From Tubiluchus corallicola (lineage: Eukaryota; Priapulida; Priapulimorpha; Priapulimorphida; Tubiluchidae), in assembly GCA_030141605.1 (NCBI GenBank), contig JAQGDQ010000008.1, positions 1,106,501-1,166,500 on the forward strand: a DNA stretch of 60,000 nucleotides, read 5' to 3'. A model generated the notes under the pieces. It had not been told where the DNA came from. It made no database searches and worked only from the letters and a program-made list of their open reading frames with translations. Made by a program: the position numbers and the translations under genes. Positions 57,971-60,000 of this stretch are shown piece after piece (the stretch's first letter is position 1; every line of letters begins with the position of its first letter).

Positions 57971-58314
57971 CACCTCACATGGTGATCATGATGTTGATGA
58001 TGACGATGGCGGCAACGATGACGACACCTACAGCACCAACATCAACAGCAAAACATCACAATAAAACCATTAAAAAAACATTTTGCAAAAAGTCGAAACT
58101 GTGTGCTATAATAAATGCTCTTAGTCTGTTTAGCAATGACCAATAATGCGCGGACATTCCACATAGTTTTGTTTGCCGCTTCTTACATGATAATAAGCTA
58201 ACAAAACTTACATGAAAAATCTGTACCACTGTAGAACGGCGGGTGACAACAATGGCTGGAACAGCCGCGTAATTTATCAAACTTAAAGACAATGGATGTT
58301 CCAAAAAGCGTGCA

Positions 58315-58860
58315 ACTTAGGGGGGTTGAAAAAGAACTTTGAATTACACCCTTCCCACTTCGTTGAGTTGGCCTCTCTCCCAACAAAGCTTTCACCATTT
58401 TGTGGACCGTTTCGTCTTCTTTCTGCGAGTGTGCTTAATTTTTTCCAACATGCCCAAACAGTTGCACAAACTGAGTTTTTCTAGAGGCTGTTTGAGAAGT
58501 TTCCAGCAAAATTTGCATGGTTTGGTCCGGGAAAATGCCCGTAGTGGGATTGGTGGCACTCCCGTGAAGTCTAAATGTGACTATTACACCCACCGTTGAA
58601 TGGGTTATTCAACCATTACCAGCACCGCCCTTGGCACGTTCCCGTTCTCTAGAAATAAGAGGTATAAGTTTGCAATTTTTGTGAAAAACAGTCAAAAAAG
58701 GGCGTTTTTGGAGGTTTTTCGCCGTCCGTTCCTCCCGGTGTGCCCGATTCGAAAAATAAACCCCCAGGTTCGAACCTATGTGTGGAGCTCTTTCATTTGA
58801 CGTATAGATCGTCGAGAATGGTGTCGTCGGAGCTGTAGCCTCGTCGGTTATGTATATATA
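58315..58860. other. Less AT-rich block of unknown nature
   Basis: Noticeably higher GC than its flanks and ending in a (TA)n run (58851-58872). It has short open frames on both strands but no protein I recognise. The sharp change in composition suggests an inserted element. Confidence 0.3.
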
Positions 58861-59530
58861 CATATATATATACCACCGAAATTAATATATACGATAGATT
58901 CAGAATGGTATAATTATGAACGTACTTTAATTGTTAATTTAGTGAAGGACAGTTTAGCCAGGGCAGGCTGGAATTTATACTCAGAGCAAACAAGTAAAGC
59001 TGATATTTTTTGAAGTTATGGATTTTGAGGAGGAAGGATTTCTGAAAAAGCCTCATTTTTTGTAACTACCAGCCATTAAGAAAATAATCAGTACGTATTA
59101 TTTTTAGTGGATCTCAGCCTGCTGCATTTACCCACGTTTCATGTTTTCACTTATAGATGAAAAATACCACTACAGATTTTTGAGAAAGCATGAACTAGAA
59201 TGTATTCCTCCTATAACTGTACATAGCTGTACAACAAATAATAGTTTCCTGCCATCCTCTAAGCAGCAAATAAGCTAACCCAATCTAATCCACTGATAAA
59301 GGGAACAAAAGTTTCAGCCATCCTTTCATTAATTATTCAATGAGCATATAAAGGTACAAACGACAAAAAAGTAGAATGTCACACAACCCCAGCGTCATCA
59401 TCTAACAGACAGCGTCGCAATAATAATTTTGCTAATGTACCGTTCACTATTCATATAGGAAAAATAAGCCTATATTATGTATTTTGTATAAAGGAAATAT
59501 TGTGCATACAAAACTTACCAGCATCAGGTG

Positions 59531-59557
59531 AGGGAGAGAGAGAGAGAAACAGAGAGG

Positions 59558-59611
<54 letters not shown>
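59531..59611. repeat. (GA)n with internal (GC)n microsatellite
   Basis: GAGAGAGA runs interrupted by GCGCGCGCGCGCGC at about 59556-59572. Open frames here are repeat artefacts. Confidence 0.96.
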
Positions 59612-59615
<4 letters not shown>

Positions 59616-60000
59616 TCAAGCAAATTCGTTTTTCTCAGGCTCAGGTGTGTTATATGTAGCAACACTAATGCTGGGAATGAATAACATTCAAGTTCAATAG
59701 TATTCGGGAATGAAGAATATTCTTTATAATCATTAAGCTTGCAGAGTAATAACGATTGTAACATTATTGTAAATTTTCGCAATCATTTCGCCTCAAATCA
59801 ATTCAAACGGTAGATCGAACACAACCTGTGAAATTGTCGCTAAAATGTCTTTAACCACATAGCAAATGAAAAATTGTAATGAACATATCGCCAAAACTTT
59901 CCGCGTATACGTATAAGCCCATTTCACATTTAGTCTACACTAACGACATTTATAGCATAATTTGCTCAAGTGACGCAGTAAAGAACCTATTTACGAGCGC

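Larger units (their letters stand above)
54530..60000. other. Region upstream of exon A, signal-peptide exon not located
   Basis: Must contain, or lead to, the first exon of the thioester protein, which should start with a signal peptide and end in phase 2. I tested donor-like sites near 58209 and 59507 on the minus strand; neither gives a convincing signal peptide. The rest is AT-rich with repeats listed separately. Confidence 0.4.

Noticed and set aside
57625-57985. His/Thr-rich and Trp/Val-rich frames, one looking like a hydrophobic leader upstream of the thioester gene
   Set aside because: CACACCAC minisatellite; no splice donor in the required phase.
58198-58398. Minus-strand frame ending at TTTTTCAT|GTAAGT as the missing signal-peptide exon
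   Set aside because: The frame giving the required phase 2 has no ATG after an upstream stop, and the peptide is not signal-like.
59447-59782. Minus-strand frame with Leu/Ser run and a GTAAGT donor at about 59512
   Set aside because: The hydrophobic run is the GA/CT microsatellite, and the donor phase does not fit exon A.
1-60000. CRISPR array, operon, ribosome binding sites or other prokaryotic features
   Set aside because: Spliced animal genes and eukaryotic transposons throughout; the short tandem repeats lack spacer structure.

Overview
This is animal (metazoan) nuclear DNA, AT-rich, with short GT-AG exons scattered among long introns. Two genes can be read, both on the minus strand. 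Both belong to animal families: a DOK-type phosphotyrosine adaptor and a thioester-containing alpha-2-macroglobulin-family protein. The species cannot be named. The gene families, simple repeats and SINE/LINE/LTR/MITE debris fit a marine or other invertebrate.

Layout. Positions 1-8.4 kb hold the 5' part of a DOK4/5/6-like gene. Four coding exons (8303-8368, 2682-2916, 2053-2133, 366-555) encode the start, a complete PH domain and most of the IRS-type PTB domain; the gene continues past the left edge. Its first intron carries a clean 216-bp hAT-like MITE with an 8-bp target duplication. From about 8.9 to 20 kb I see no gene: microsatellites, a 101-bp tandem repeat, tRNA-derived fragments, and two inverted arrays of a 16-bp unit that look like a foldback-type element.

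Positions 23.4-54.5 kb hold a nearly complete thioester protein (TEP/CD109/Mcr type) in 30 recognisable coding exons, about 1,585 residues without the signal-peptide exon. It has macroglobulin domains, an LDL-receptor class A module where other family members have a bait or anaphylatoxin segment, a CGEQ thioester motif, a receptor-binding domain, and a Cys-rich C-terminus ending in a hydrophobic anchor. Its introns hold the 3' end of a LINE, a decayed gag-protease LTR element, SINE copies, a pogo-like MITE and a 340-352-bp duplication.

The most interesting signal is a pair of homologous exons (45247-45331 and 41930-42017) in the third macroglobulin domain. They share phase, encode an identical 11-residue core through mostly different synonymous codons, and the reading frame survives only if exactly one is used. 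This predicts mutually exclusive splicing that would make two isoforms of an immune or septate-junction-type protein. The same gene has an apparent one-base frame disruption in exon 39883-40108 and an Asp where complement-type thioester proteins have the catalytic His. From 54.5 to 60 kb there are repeats and possible transposon remnants; the signal-peptide exon was not found.
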